A DNA stretch of 64,000 nucleotides. Origin: Nipponacmea schrenckii. Lineage: Eukaryota; Mollusca; Gastropoda; Lottiidae. A program made the position numbers and the translations under genes. The first letter of the stretch is position 1; every line of letters starts with the position of its first letter. The stretch covers positions 27,052,338-27,116,337 of the forward strand of contig CM060199.1 of the NCBI GenBank assembly GCA_030562195.1, read 5' to 3'. Under the pieces are notes generated by a model, which saw only the letters and a program-made list of their open reading frames with translations, was not told the DNA's origin and searched no databases. Shown piece after piece: positions 50,995 through 62,159 of this stretch.

Positions 50995-51180
50995 TACTTG
51001 AAATCTGATTCACACCGGAGCTGTGGTCACCCAACGTGATTTTGAAAACCGAGACTCTTCATATCAGAACCGGAATTGAAAGGAAAAAAGGATGACATAG
51101 TTTTATTTGTGTAGACAACCTGTTTATATTCTGTGATTTTCAAATCGATCGGATAATTAGCGAGTTGGGAATTCTTAAAT
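50995..51180. repeat. Copy of the CCGGAAGT-type dispersed repeat
   Basis: Related to 4015-4150: GGTCACCCAACG, AGAACCGGAA, TTATATTCTGTGAT and CGATCGGATAATTAGC are shared. Confidence 0.5.
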
Positions 51181-51487
51181 CCTTGGAAAATTTTTGTTTA
51201 AATTTCATTTAAAAATATAATTTCAACAGTTAAAATTTTTCAAATGTATAAGATAAATCTTCTTACAATATACATATTAAAGAAAATCCGAGGAAAATCC
51301 ATCTATAAAAAAGCCATACAGACTCATTACAACATTGCTGCACATCATGCTATAGCTCACTTCCGGTCTAGCACAAAGCTAGTTCAAGATAATCATTTTC
51401 GATTCCAACTCATTTAAAAATGTTTGGTCAAAACAGAAGTACTAAACCGTTTTCAAAGTGAGCTGCAGAGCTTCCTGAATAATTAAA

Positions 51488-52230
51488 AGATAGCTTTCCA
51501 GGCAAGGTCATATACGTCCACTGGTAGCATTGAATTTGAATAATAAATTGAGCATTGACTCAAAAAACATTCATTTAGTATTTTTTCAATGCCATTAATC
51601 GCACCAAATTTCATAAAAATGCTTTGAAACCTGCAGCTTCTATGCACCCACAATTATAATTTTATGCAATTTTCTTAGTCAAGGGCAAAAACTAAAAAAC
51701 TATTCATGGACAATCGTCAAATTCAAACTTGACTACTGTCTTATCAATTCTAATCCTTACACCAAGTTTTATCAAAATCCTTTGAAAATTGAAGCTTCTT
51801 ATTGCAACCACAATAGAATTTTGACATTATTTCACTAAGTCAAGGGCAATAACTAAAATCGTTTATTGAAGAATAGTCAAATTCGAACTTGACTGAGGTC
51901 TAATCAATTCTAATGCTCACACTCAAAAAACGGTCATCGAAAAATCTTCAAACTTGACCGCCGTCTTATCAATTCCAAGCTCACAATAAGTTTCATTAAA
52001 ATCCATTGAAAATTGTAGCTTCTATTGTGTCTACAACAAATATAGAGGCAGAGGTAATAACTCAAAAACCGTTCATCGAAAAATCGAACTTGACAGACGT
52101 CTTATCAATTCCAATACTCAAACCAAGTTTCAGTAAAATCCATATAAAATTCTATCTAAAACAAATGTTGACGGACCGACGGACAGGGGCGACGAAAATA
52201 TACGTCCATATATCCATGTGGGCGTAGAAA
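51488..52230 (+). mobile_element. Pearl-like element, complete copy with both ends
   Basis: The 5' motif AGATAGCTTTCCAGGCAAGGTCATATACGTCCACTGGTAGC is followed by four or five degenerate core units (GTCAAGGGCAA.AACTAAAA, CATCGAAAAATC, CCAAGTTTCA..AAAATCC). Then TGTTGACGGACCGACGGACAGGGGCGACGAAAA and a terminal hairpin TACGTCCATATATCCATGTGGGCGTA (52201-52226). No coding capacity. This copy defines the order used to orient the others. No target duplication is obvious, as expected for Helentron-type insertion. Confidence 0.7.
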
Positions 52231-52239
52231 AAAAAAATG

Positions 52240-52700
52240 ATTACGAGGCTCGATAAAATCGATGCCAAGTACATAATTATGACAACAAGGCTCAACATCG
52301 ATTAAATATCGCTCGCAAGCAATAAAATGTATAAACTATAATGTCAACAACAATTTCTCTGGTTAATACAGTTAAATAATTACAAATTTCAATCTATACA
52401 GTTCTATACTATCATAAAAGAAGTGGCATTTCAGTAGAATAATATAATCAGAAGCGAGCTACCGAAATTATTACAAAAAAATTATATTGTTTCCCTAGTT
52501 AACATTGATGCTATCACTAACCACGATACACATGAAAATTTAGAAAAATAGACATGGCAATCGTGATAAGCCCACATTAATTGTTATGTCAGCCAATTCC
52601 GTTCGTGAGGTTGACAAGACTTATCAATATTTAAAATGTTTTTTTTGGATTTTCAATAAGGTTCATCCATGATCAAACCATGTTCTCTCAAAATCAACCA
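52240..52700. other. No gene seen
   Basis: AT-rich DNA with no coding support. Confidence 0.3.
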
Positions 52701-52709
52701 TGAAACCAG

Positions 52710-52885
52710 CGCTCTATCATGTCCACAAAAATTGAGAGCGTTTTTGAGAACAAGGGCAATAACTCATAACAAATATATCGATTGGTCTAGTTGTCATCTG
52801 GGTACATCCATGGTCGATTAACCCAAACATGCGGGCGGACGGGCAGGGGCGGCGACTATATACATCAATGTGCGGGCTTATAAAA
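52710..52885 (+). repeat. Degenerate pearl-like 3' end
   Basis: GAACAAGGGCAATAACTCATAAC, then GCGGGCGGACGGGCAGGGGCGGCGACTATATACATCAATGTGCGGGC: the core-unit phrase, a GACG-like block and a decayed hairpin in the usual order. Confidence 0.5.
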
Positions 52886-52998
52886 AACTCTTTACTTCCT
52901 TTGAGAGACAAAAAATACAGTTAAAGGGTAACAAATGGCATTTTGTCGGTTGTTTTTAAATTGCATTTACAAATCAGTAAATACATGTATATTAAACG

Positions 52999-55900
52999 CT
53001 AGTCCTTTTTGGATCCCAGTTTGACCATGAGGGATACCAGCCTTCTTGGTGTAGATGCTTTGTCAACTAAATTCAAAAGACACCTCTGGTACAATTGGAG
53101 AGTCATGTCTGATTCTTTCGGATAAATCATGTTAAATACATAGTACGTAGCAAGCAGGCACTCAATGGCTTGGGTAAAATCTAAAGGCTCGGCCACTACG
53201 CGGTCCTCGGCAACTATTTGAAAACTTGTTCCTTGATTATATAGATTGCCATCATGTATAATAATCGGATTTGTTATTTTAGCAGGTTTCTGAAAATAAA
53301 TCATAGAAATATAATCTATCAATGTCTAGAATTCATCCTCTCCTTCTTCTTCTGAAGTTAGGGAATAAATATCACAGTGCTGTATAAATTCACAAAAAGG
53401 GACTGACAAGGGCAAGGCTGAGTGTATATATATTCAGTCTCCCTTTATTTGTGCACATGGTTTACCAGGCAAGGTAATATTCGCCGGTCTTACGCCCGCC
53501 CCTGGTAGTTTGAGAAAGAACATTTGGCAGCAAACAGCATCTATCATACATTTCGTGCAGAATTTTTTGTGGTTTTGCAGTATGCTCCACCTCGGGTAAT
53601 ATAATGTAGTTAAAAAAATTAACAAAGTGTCATCCGAATCCTGTACTTGTATTACTGTAAGGCGTCAAACTGTTCATTTTTTTGTCTAATAGCGCTAATC
53701 ATTAATGGACACATACCTTTTTCATTTCAATAATAAAGGCAGCCTTTTCTTTTAAAAGCTCTGGAACCGAGAGTAATGCTGCAACACCTTTTATTCCTGT
53801 AGAGATAATATTGAAATTCTAAAATCAGTACGATGTATCATGTAAAATTCGATTATTCTTAAAAGAATAACTAAAAATGTTTCTGGACACACGTTCATTC
53901 ATGAAGAATTAAATGCGGATAAGGGAATTCAGATTGAACTAGACTGTTAATATAATTAAGAACTTTGTTTAATTAAGCTAGTTAAAGCAACTGTAAAATA
54001 TTGTGACAATAATAGAATATTGAATATGTTAACAAAATACTATTTTGATGTTTTAAATATATGTTCTATACCATAATGTATTTAACGTACATATTTTAAT
54101 AATTGTTATCTTGACCACTCGTAAACCTTTTTTAGAAAGTTTTATTATGAAATATGCATTTGTTACATTCGTGGTTAACTATTAGTAACTGAATCTCTAC
54201 AGAAATAAAAGTAAAAGCAAGAAGTCGATACGACTAAGTTTAATCTCCCTGTTTTCAATTTTAAAACTTGTCCCTTAAAAGGAACCTCTTTATATTGGAA
54301 AAAAGGTCTAACTAGGGAAATAAGGATAAGGCATAACCACCCTTTTAGCTGGCTACTTGTCCACTCTTTTCGAATTTCTCGAAACTACTAGTAAAAAAAC
54401 AGGTTTTATTTCCTGGATTGATCTCAATATTTTAATTTAACTTTCTATATTCCCCCCCAAAAAAAAACTTACTAGCTTTTTCACTGGATAGCTGAACCTC
54501 ATCAATGTTCTTCTGCATCTCATCGATCCAACTACCATTAGTGCCAACCATATCTAGTATTGGCTGAGTATAAAAATTCAAACCGTTCATAAAGGCCTGG
54601 TCCATTGATTTTTCAGTTAACCTTTAAAATTCATTAATAATCTGAAATGACAAACGACTGTATATAACAAACTGTCCTACTAAAGTACGCTGCACAAAGT
54701 ATCTCTTAAGGCTGTAAAAAAAATTATAAAGGATTTAAAATAATGTATTGGCAAAAACACAGTATGAGGAAGATTTGGCGACAATCTGTCATGGAATAGT
54801 TCTGGATCTAAGGCTTGTAGTTTTGCAGATTCCTTGGAGGGAAAGAAACACGTCGTTCGTTAAATGATTGAGGACTGTATTGTTATTGTCATTACAAAAA
54901 CAATAGACAGGCCCTTTGTTACATGCATTTCAAAATGTAATAATCTGGACTATTATAAAATACGTATTATCAAATACGAATTCGTAACCAAAGAAAAGTC
55001 CCTCATTCATGAATAAAGTGAGCTGTAAAGATGGGTTTTTGTTCGAAAATACATTTTCCCTTGAAAGATTACTGGTTCATACAAGAACTCACTTCTTCCT
55101 CATTGAATAGACAAGGGTATTCCTCCATAACCTTTGATACCGAAGCTAATTCATCTATAATAAGTTTTCGCCTGTCGCTGAAACTAAGATCCATTTTCAG
55201 TTTTACTGACTTCATGTCCATTGTCCTCCTCTTGCTTTCCTTTTGCAACCATTCTTTGTTTTTCTTTATAGTAACTTTATCTTCCGTATCCGGTAATGTC
55301 GGTTTGTAATGTTTTAGACCCCAGTAATTTTTTTATTGCTGGAGTATCAGGACTTGTAAGAATCTCTGCAGTCGGTTTCTGTAATGAGGAAAATTATAGC
55401 TCAAGGCATCAATTATGTATGATATAGTTTTTTATACGTCCACACATTAATGAGAGCTGGTTTCGTTTTGACGAAACTTGGTGTGAGTGTTTGTAATCAT
55501 TCAAGGTTGAAGCCTATTAAAAATCAGACCAATCGAAAAATATTTTCTACGAGTTATTGCCCTTATTGTCCTACTAAAGTACGCTGCACAAAGTATCTCT
55601 TAAGGCTGTAAAAAAATTATAAAGAATTTAAAATAATGTATTGGCAAAAACACAGTATGAGGAAGATTTGGCGACAATCTGTCATGGAATAGTTCTGGAT
55701 CTAAGGCTTGTAAAAATGAAATGAAATGAATGGAGTTTTACGTCCTACTCTTCTGCACCTTATGGGCTAATGAAGACGGGCAACGCCATGCAGTGTGCAA
55801 TGAGGGAAATTTTGCCAGGACAGCGGCATTAGCCTACTCTTTTTGCGATTTCCAACTGTCGAGGGACCTTTAACGTGCACAGCCTGTAGCACACGGGGCC

Positions 55901-58507
55901 TCGGTTTATTGTCCCATCCGAACGACTAGACGCTTTTTCCATGTCAGTCCCTCCGACCTGCATCACTGACAAGGGGAAACCGGGCTGAAAAATCCGAAAG
56001 TTCATCTCGACCTTTGCCGGGATTGAACCCTGGACCTTCGGGTTAGCGAGCAAGCGTCTAACCCACTGAGCCACCGCGGCTCCCTCTCAGGCTTGTAGTT
56101 TTGCAGATTCCTTGGAGGGAAAGAAACACGTCGTTCGTTAAATGAATGAGGACTGTATTGTTATTGTCATTACAAAATGTGATAATCTGGACTATTATAA
56201 AATACGTATTATCAAATACGAATTCGTAACCAAAACCAAAACCAAAGAAAAGTCCCTCATTCATGAATAAACTGAGCTGTAAAGAAGGGTTTTTGTTCGA
56301 AAATACATTTTCCCTTGAAATATTACTGGTTCATACAAGAACTCACTTCTTCCTCATTGAATAGACAAGGGTATTCCTCCATAACCTTTGATACCGAAGC
56401 TAATTCATCTATAATAAGTTTTCGCCTGTCGCTGAAACTAAGATCCATTTTCAGTTTTACTGACTTCATGTCCATTGTCCTCCTCTTGCTTTCCTTTTGC
56501 AACCATTCTTTGTTTTTCTTTATAGTAACTTTATCTTCCGTATCCGGTAATGTCGGTTTGTAATGTTTTAGACCCCAGTAATTTTTTTATTGCTGGAGTA
56601 TCAAGAATCTCTGCAGTCGGTTTCTGTAATGAGGAAAATTATAGCTCAAGGCATCAATTATGTATGATATAGTTTTTTATACGTCCACACATTAATGAGA
56701 GCTGGTTTCTTTTAGACGAAACTTGGTGTGAGTGTTTGAAATCATTCAAGGTTGAAGCCTATTAAAAATCAGACCAATCAAAACATATTTTCTACGAGTT
56801 ATTGCCCTTATTCTCGAATTCTTTGTGGACACGATAGAGAGCTGGTTCTTGGTGGATTTTGACGAAAATTGGTGTGCCAAGGGTGTACGTTATTAAAAAT
56901 CATACTAATCGAAAAATATTACTATGAGTTATTGATCTTTAATTTTTTGTGGACCGATTTTCTTGATAGATTTGGATGAAATTTTTTGTGAGTGTAATTA
57001 AAATTGAAGAAAAATCTTTCATTTACCGATAATTCTTGTCAGCCTCCCCTCTCGGACAAATTGGCTGCTATTATAAATGTGGGCGTATTACTTTGGCCTT
57101 CGCTATTTTTTTTATGGAAAGTTAGTTGGTTTCTATTTGAAAATATTGTAACCAACATTTAAATGTAAAAGATACCGCTGTTAGTTATTATCTCTCTGCT
57201 TTGTCCAATGTATGTGTTCTACAGTCAACTAGGTACATTAAAATTCCGTTATAGTATTTTCGGGCTAAGTGTGCGTAAGCTTAATCCTTTATCATCTTAT
57301 CCACCGAAAGCTGAAAAAACTGTTGCTACATAATATATTGGTGTCAGAAGTATGCAGTCAAACCTGTTTTTTTCCTCCTTTTTCGCATGTTACGGAATTT
57401 ATCTGATATCTTGTTTTTCCATTTACGATAAAAAAATAATAAGAAAAAGATTAAGAAAATTCTAAACAAGCTTCAGGGGACGATATGTCATATTGTATGT
57501 CTCGTAAAAAAAATTTTCAGTTTAAATTCTAAGTTACAGAAAGAAATACCCAGCTCAGACATTGACATGAAATATTGTTCAAACAGGCATCAACTGTGAT
57601 GCCACACTGTAATAATTATTGGACGTTATCTTATTGGGTACATAAAGTTATAATAATACACTATATACCAACGAATCATCACCAACTAACTCAGCATCAC
57701 CAATTCTGATCTTTCTAAGATGTGGATATTTATTTAATAATGAATTCACAACTTCCGTATATTCATATGGTTTAGGGTAACTTTAAAATATAAAGGTACG
57801 TATTCCTGTAAGAATCCACATTTTACATATGGTCATATTATATTTAACTTTTTGTATCTCATAATGTGAACTATATTTTACTATAGTTATAGTGAAGAGT
57901 TTCGCACTCGAAGCAATCCATGCTTTCTCTTTCCAAAACACCTGGAAGTACTACATGTAAACTCTTTTCTAACTTTTGACAATCTTTGTAGGAGATGTTT
58001 TATAAAACTAAATAGTCTTGCTTGTGTGGATTTTGATTTTATAAACAATTACTCACTATGTGTATCTTGTTACTTCTTCATATAAAATATCTACTATCCC
58101 ATTTTGTTCCGATGACGTTAAATCTCTTTGTGCCGTTAACGCTATAACGAGGGATTTTCCAAGTTTATCAATTGGTATAATAAACGGTAGTGGTAATTTT
58201 CTCTGTGGAATACAAGAACTTGCAGCTCTTGTGTCCCTTGCAGTATCCCCCTCTCTATACTGCTTTCAGTGTCATGTCCATTCCCATCACCATCTGTGTT
58301 AGATACCGGTTTTAAAACCACTTTAAATCTTCCACCATCCGGCAATTCTTCACAATCAACAAATTCATCCCAAATAGCTGAATACTTCTGGAGTATGGGA
58401 TCACCATGGAATTTGAAGGTGCAGCACACCTTTTTCACGAGGTCTTGGTACCCTGATGCAGATAGTATTTTTCTTTGGTCACCATACATGACTAAAAAGT
58501 CCGTCAT
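52999..58507 (-). CDS. SAMD3-like family protein, multi-exon, with duplicated exon
   Basis: Exons on the minus strand, all GT-AG: 58507-58057 (ATG; MTDFLVMYGDQRKIL, DEFVDCEELPDGGRFKVVL; frame shift in a C5 run at 58247-58251, then PFIIPIDKLGKSL), 57780-57669 (YPKPYEYTEVVNSLL), 56623-56347 and its near-identical copy 55378-55093 (TKRRTM-like basic stretch, DRRKLIIDELASVSKVMEEY), 54621-54473 (DQAFMNGLNFYTQPILDM), 53796-53717 (GVAALLSVPELLKEKAAF) and 53289-52999 (KPAKITNPIIIHDG, AIECLLATYYVFNMIYPKES, QRCLLNLVDK, stop). The exon order and the YYVFN.(I)YP...TL...QR ending match an uncharacterised animal family usually named 'SAMD3-like', known from memory. Function unknown. Two apparent one-base shifts lie in homopolymers. 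Confidence 0.6.
53455..53512 (+). repeat. Pearl-like end motif, modified
   Basis: GTTTACCAGGCAAGGTAATATTCGCC then TACGCCCGCCCCTGGTAG. It keeps ACCAGGCAAGGTAATAT and CGCCCGC..CTGG but has a small insertion. It lies in the intron between the last two exons of the SAMD3-like gene. Confidence 0.5.
54672..56816. repeat. Direct duplication of about 890 bp carrying one exon
   Basis: 54672-55562 (from GTCCTACTAAAGTACGCTGC) is repeated at 55568-56816. The second copy is longer because of a SINE insertion (55713-56088). Both carry the exon DRRKLIIDELASVSKVMEEY with its splice sites. Differences: a small deletion in copy 2 near 56602 (GGACTTGT missing), and a 28-bp deletion at about 56175. Confidence 0.85.
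55713..56088 (-). mobile_element. tRNA-derived SINE with (CATTT)n tail, full length
   Basis: Flanked by a 9-base target duplication AGGCTTGTA (55704-55712 and 56089-56097). On the minus strand it starts GAGCCGCGGTGGCTCAGTGG (A box), then GGTTCAATCCCGG (B box), and ends with (CATTT)n. It is absent from the first copy of the surrounding duplication, so the empty site is known. Confidence 0.9.
56690..57110 (+). repeat. Pearl-like core units and partial end
   Basis: TTTTATACGTCCACACATTAATGAG starts the block. Units with GACGAAACTTGGTGTGAGTG and AATCAGACCAATC follow, and ATAAATGTGGGCGTATTA ends it near 57085. A single unit with the same start lies at 55428-55565 in the other duplicate. Related to the 18541-20120 array. 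Confidence 0.55.
57115..57660. other. Intron sequence, nothing else seen
   Basis: AT-rich DNA within the SAMD3-like gene. Confidence 0.35.
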
Positions 58508-58602
58508 CCTGATAAGCTTGAAAAGTGAAAAGTCTATGAAATCCATAAAGGACTAAACAACATTTAAAGAGGCGTGTAACATTTTCTTAGATTGGTTCGG
58601 GC

Positions 58603-58683
58603 CTTAATAATAAACTCTTTATTTTACATGGGCCAGAATTAGGCCCAATACACAAGGACATGGTCCTGTCTCACATTCTTCAG
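58603..58683 (-). repeat. Retroposon 3' fragment, inverted copy of 59850-59930
   Basis: AATAATAAACTCTTTATTTTACATGGGCCAGAATTAGGCCC..ACACAAGGACATGGTCCTGTCTCACATTC is the reverse complement of 59846-59915 with few changes. An (AAT) run marks the tail end. Confidence 0.7.
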
Positions 58684-58689
58684 TAGTAC

Positions 58690-59095
58690 TAGAAATGTAA
58701 AATCGCACAATCCCAATTAAAATAAAATATGTGTTCCACCCTAAGCCTGTACATCTGGGAGAATAAATCCCTCCCTTCCCCGAAATCTAAATTTAACCAG
58801 TGAAGATCTTTTAAAACAGGAATAAAACGTAATCTGTTTTAACTTAACCTGAAGCTTCTGTAGTTGGACTAAATGGGACTAAAGGTAATTACAGTCATTC
58901 TGATTTGTATTAATAAAGGCATTAATTATCATCTTGACTGAATCCGAGTAAATGTAAGGACGCAACTTTCTAATGATGTACAGTTGATAATTTACTTTTT
59001 AACACATGAAAATGAAATTGATATGATGGTCCAAGTCACATTTGACAGAAATGCCTCTGTGTCCATTTTATTGATAAATAATTTTATTTTGTGTT
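58690..59095. other. No gene seen
   Basis: Intergenic DNA between the SAMD3-like gene and the C2H2/transposase gene; a few T-rich stretches. Confidence 0.3.
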
Positions 59096-59834
59096 ATTAA
59101 GTCTCCATATCGTTTTGTTCCAGTAAGGGTATTCGGTATTTAAGAACTATCAATTTACCACTAGATCCATCAGGGACAGGGTACAATCCTAAAGGATAGG
59201 GATCTCCATTTGGTTTCAACAGCTTCCTTACATTTCTCTCTTGGACACAATATCCATGAAAGTGTCAAAACAAGTAGTGTCCAGCTGTTTAACTAGGATG
59301 TATACTGTCCCACCTAAGTTGAAAAGACTTTCGATTTTAGCAAATTGATAGGTGTCCATTTCATAGCCTAATAAAAGAGCACACCCAGTTGAGTACTCCG
59401 CCCCGTCACAAGATAAAGATGTTGATTGGTAGACGTTCTCAAATTCACCAACTGCATTAAGTAAATTTTGTATTTCCCGATCTAGAATATGAGATGGCAC
59501 AACATTTCCTTTATTTGTCTGTTCAATGTCTGCCGTGAGGTAATTGTGACTGTCATGATAAAAACATTGCATATACTGATGTCTTGTAGCTAGCGATTTG
59601 CAAATATTTATACGGTTTTTGGTTCGGTAAGCAAGCTCTTTGAAATAGTTATGTTTGCCTTCAAAACGCATTGTCCAACAATGCTTTAGTGGTCCAAACA
59701 TTAGAATTTGATAGGCATAGTGGATCAAGTAATGTGCTTTAGGTTTCACTGTAAGATCTTTACAAGTTGCAAAAACACGGGGTAAAAATGCACCAATCAA
59801 ATCCCCTAGGTAAGCGATGTCCCCCTTAGCTTCC

Positions 59835-59907
59835 CCATGGGCTGAATGTGAGACAGGAACATGTCCTTGTGTATTGGGCCTAATTCTGACCCATGTAAAA
59901 TAAAGAG

Positions 59908-59956
<49 letters not shown>

Positions 59957-59957
59957 G
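59835..59957 (+). mobile_element. Retroposon fragment with (ATT)n tail inside the transposase-like gene
   Basis: The segment AATGTGAGACAGGAACATGTCC..TAAAATAAAGAGTTTA ends in about 16 ATT repeats. On the gene strand this gives a run of 15 Asn. The same sequence without its coding context lies reversed at 58603-58683, so the Asn run is inserted DNA and not original protein. A simple-repeat tail is typical of some LINE/SINE 3' ends. Confidence 0.7.
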
Positions 59958-60728
59958 CCAGTTCAGTGCAACACACAAGATCCACTATATCTAGCAGGTC
60001 AGTAATTAGAGACATGTATTCGTTATCTCTTGGTATCTTGGTGCCAATCATTAGGCAAAACAGCCTCAATAGGCACCAAGTCTGTGATGCAGTCTGCTTG
60101 ACACGGAATTTGGCGAGGTCCTCGGCCATTGTTGATGGCTTATTTGACTTGTCACTAGCAGCATATGGAAAGAGTAGGATCGCTTGGTTGAACTCAGCCA
60201 AAGTGAAAAACCCCTCACGCACAAAGCTGTTAATGGAAACCTGAAGAATTTCGCAGACAAAGCCTTCAAACAAGTCATGTGAAATATCTGACGGCATGCC
60301 TCCCATCAATTGGTAGTAATTCAGCGTGTTCAGAGGCGAGTCTGCTTTTACGCCATAGGCAGTGGACACGGTTGGATCTTGAGAAACTAAATCCACCTGT
60401 GCATTATATACAGCAGGTGATCTGACTATAAGATTTTCAAGTTTAAACTCTGTTTGCATGTCTTCCTTAGTGACAGTACAGAATCTGCAATTGCGTAGAG
60501 CTGAGAAACTTTTTGTTAGGCTAGCTAATGAATGAGCTGCAAGATTGTCTGAGATTACCATCGACACAGCCCCAAAAAAATTTATGAGAGTACCGTTAAC
60601 ATGAACACCGAGTCCCTCAAGCTCAAGTTTAGATAGATCTGAAAGAATGGGCTGCAGCACAGCTTTCCAACCATACGTTTTCACATGACTAGAGTGGCAC
60701 AGAATTGCTAACTGTATGGTGTGTAACT

Positions 60729-61097
60729 CTAAACTTTGGCGGAACTACGAGATAGTAGTTTCCCGGAACTACGAGATAGTAGTTTCCCCCCCTCTATCTA
60801 AATCTGCCAGTGCCAGGATATATGGCTGTCTCCCCGAGCGGGTGTAAGAAAAACCTTCATTTGAATCGTGTAGGCGACAGTACTTCTCGTTAAAACTGAG
60901 TTCTGAAACCACTTTTTTAGGGTGGTGAATGGCTCAGTGGTTAGCGAGTTGGACTGTCGTCTGCTAGGCGACTAGGTGCCGTGGGTTCGAATCCCGATCG
61001 GTGCGAGGAAATAAAAATTTGGTCTGATTCCTAGGCCCGTGCTTTCCCGGAACTACGAGATAGTAGTTTCCCCCCCTCTATCTAAACTTTGGCGGAA
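60729..61097 (+). mobile_element. tRNA-derived SINE with flanking short repeats, inside the transposase-like gene
   Basis: Pol III-type boxes are clear: A box TGGCTCAGTGG (60930-60940) and B box GGTTCGAATCC (60984-60994). The 16-base direct repeat CTAAACTTTGGCGGAA occurs at 60729-60744 and 61082-61097, consistent with a target duplication. A 24-base motif GGAACTACGAGATAGTAGTTTC occurs three times (60741, 60765, 61049) and holds the hairpin ACTAC-GAGATA-GTAGT. The spacing of the anticodon arm is not that of a real tRNA. Confidence 0.7.
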
Positions 61098-62159
61098 TAT
61101 TTCCCAGGGCAAAATATACGGCTAATATTTTGAATTTTTTAATTCTTGTCCCAAGGGGATTTACTACCTGGAAATCATCCGTATAAAGTTGAATGTGAAG
61201 TGCAGATTGGTTACTGGCGAAAAGGGGATGCGTCCGAAAAAGCTGCCCATCACAGTAATCTCCTAAATGACCATCATTTCTTTGATGACCTGTCATGACT
61301 TCTGACATGACATCATCATATTTTAGTAGAACTCCTAAAGTTTTGAGGATAGGTACAAATATCACAGATTCACTTTTATTTCTATCATTATATCCAAGTA
61401 AATGCTCTTCAGGTTCAACAAAACTGAAATTTTCTGCATAGTACTTGTTCTGCTTTTTCACAGAATTCAGTTGATCACAGGCTAGTTGCATTTTAGAAAA
61501 GTTATCAAAGATTTCTTTATAATTTTGAATCTCTTGTGTATTTATATCATTCTGTTGTAGTATAGCAGAAAGTTGTTGTTTGATATCATGCTCACATAAT
61601 CCAAACAAATCTTGGATTTCTTCAACTATCAAGGAACAGCAGTTTAAAGGAATCTTCTTTATTTCCCTTACAGTCAGAAGAAAATGAGCACTGTGCCTGG
61701 TGTAATTAATTTCTTCAATCTGTAGTCCTTCACCGCTGTTCATGTTGTTCTCGAGCTCATCCTGAACATTACTGATTTCAATTTCAATATCATCTGCATT
61801 TGCAAGTTCATCTGTTTGATAGTCATGACCCCCCCTTGTGGGAATATTGGCTCTGTAGAAACGGCTATGTTTCGATTTAATATGTCTTGTAAATGATGTG
61901 ACATTTGAGTATGCTTTTTGGCACTGGTCAATACCACAGGTCAATCTGAACCCGTTATGAAATGCATGGATTATTCTGTAGTGTCTCAAAAGACAAGGAA
62001 AGTGTCTTGTATTGAAGGGACAAACACTACAGACAAATTTCGTCATGTTGAATGTGAAAATTCTACTCGGAAGAAAATTTGTACCTGTAAAACAGCTACA
62101 CTGCACTAGTAATAAAATTGATGTCAGGTTCACTGCGATTGTAACTTCCTGCATACAGT

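Larger units (their letters stand above)
59100..62046 (-). pseudogene. C2H2 zinc-finger/transposase-like protein, interrupted by two insertions
   Basis: The start chosen is ATG at 62046 (MTKFVCSVCPF), though the frame is open to 62154. Two C2H2 fingers (CSVCPF..CLLRHYRIIH; CGIDQCQKAY..FTRHIKSKH) are followed by an acidic linker and a long domain: SLIVEEIQDLFGLC, SVIFVPILKTLGVLLKYDDV, AVYFALGNIPPKF (interrupted at 61097), KTYGWKAVLQPILSDLSKLE, RNCRFCTV, GGMPSDISHDLFEGFVCEIL (catalytic-looking HD), then a second insertion at 59957-59835, KPKAHYLIHYAYQI.. WTMRFEGKHNYFKE, and LLKPNGDPYPLGLY in a shifted frame. This set is a transposase-like family of animals (HDLFEG; MRFE.KH..FK) that I recognise but cannot place in a superfamily. 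Inactive as read. Confidence 0.65.

Noticed and set aside
55031..55309. Plus-strand open frame of 92 codons, repeated at 56315-56563
   Set aside because: Antisense shadow of the duplicated SAMD3-like exon, which has good splice sites and family similarity on the other strand.
59909..59957. Poly-Asn stretch as a functional protein feature
   Set aside because: It is the (ATT)n tail of an inserted retroposon fragment whose other copy is non-coding at 58603-58683.
60926..61005. Candidate tRNA gene (clear A and B boxes)
   Set aside because: The anticodon arm and acceptor stem do not pair, the sequence runs on into a body, and it is flanked by a direct repeat. It is a SINE head.
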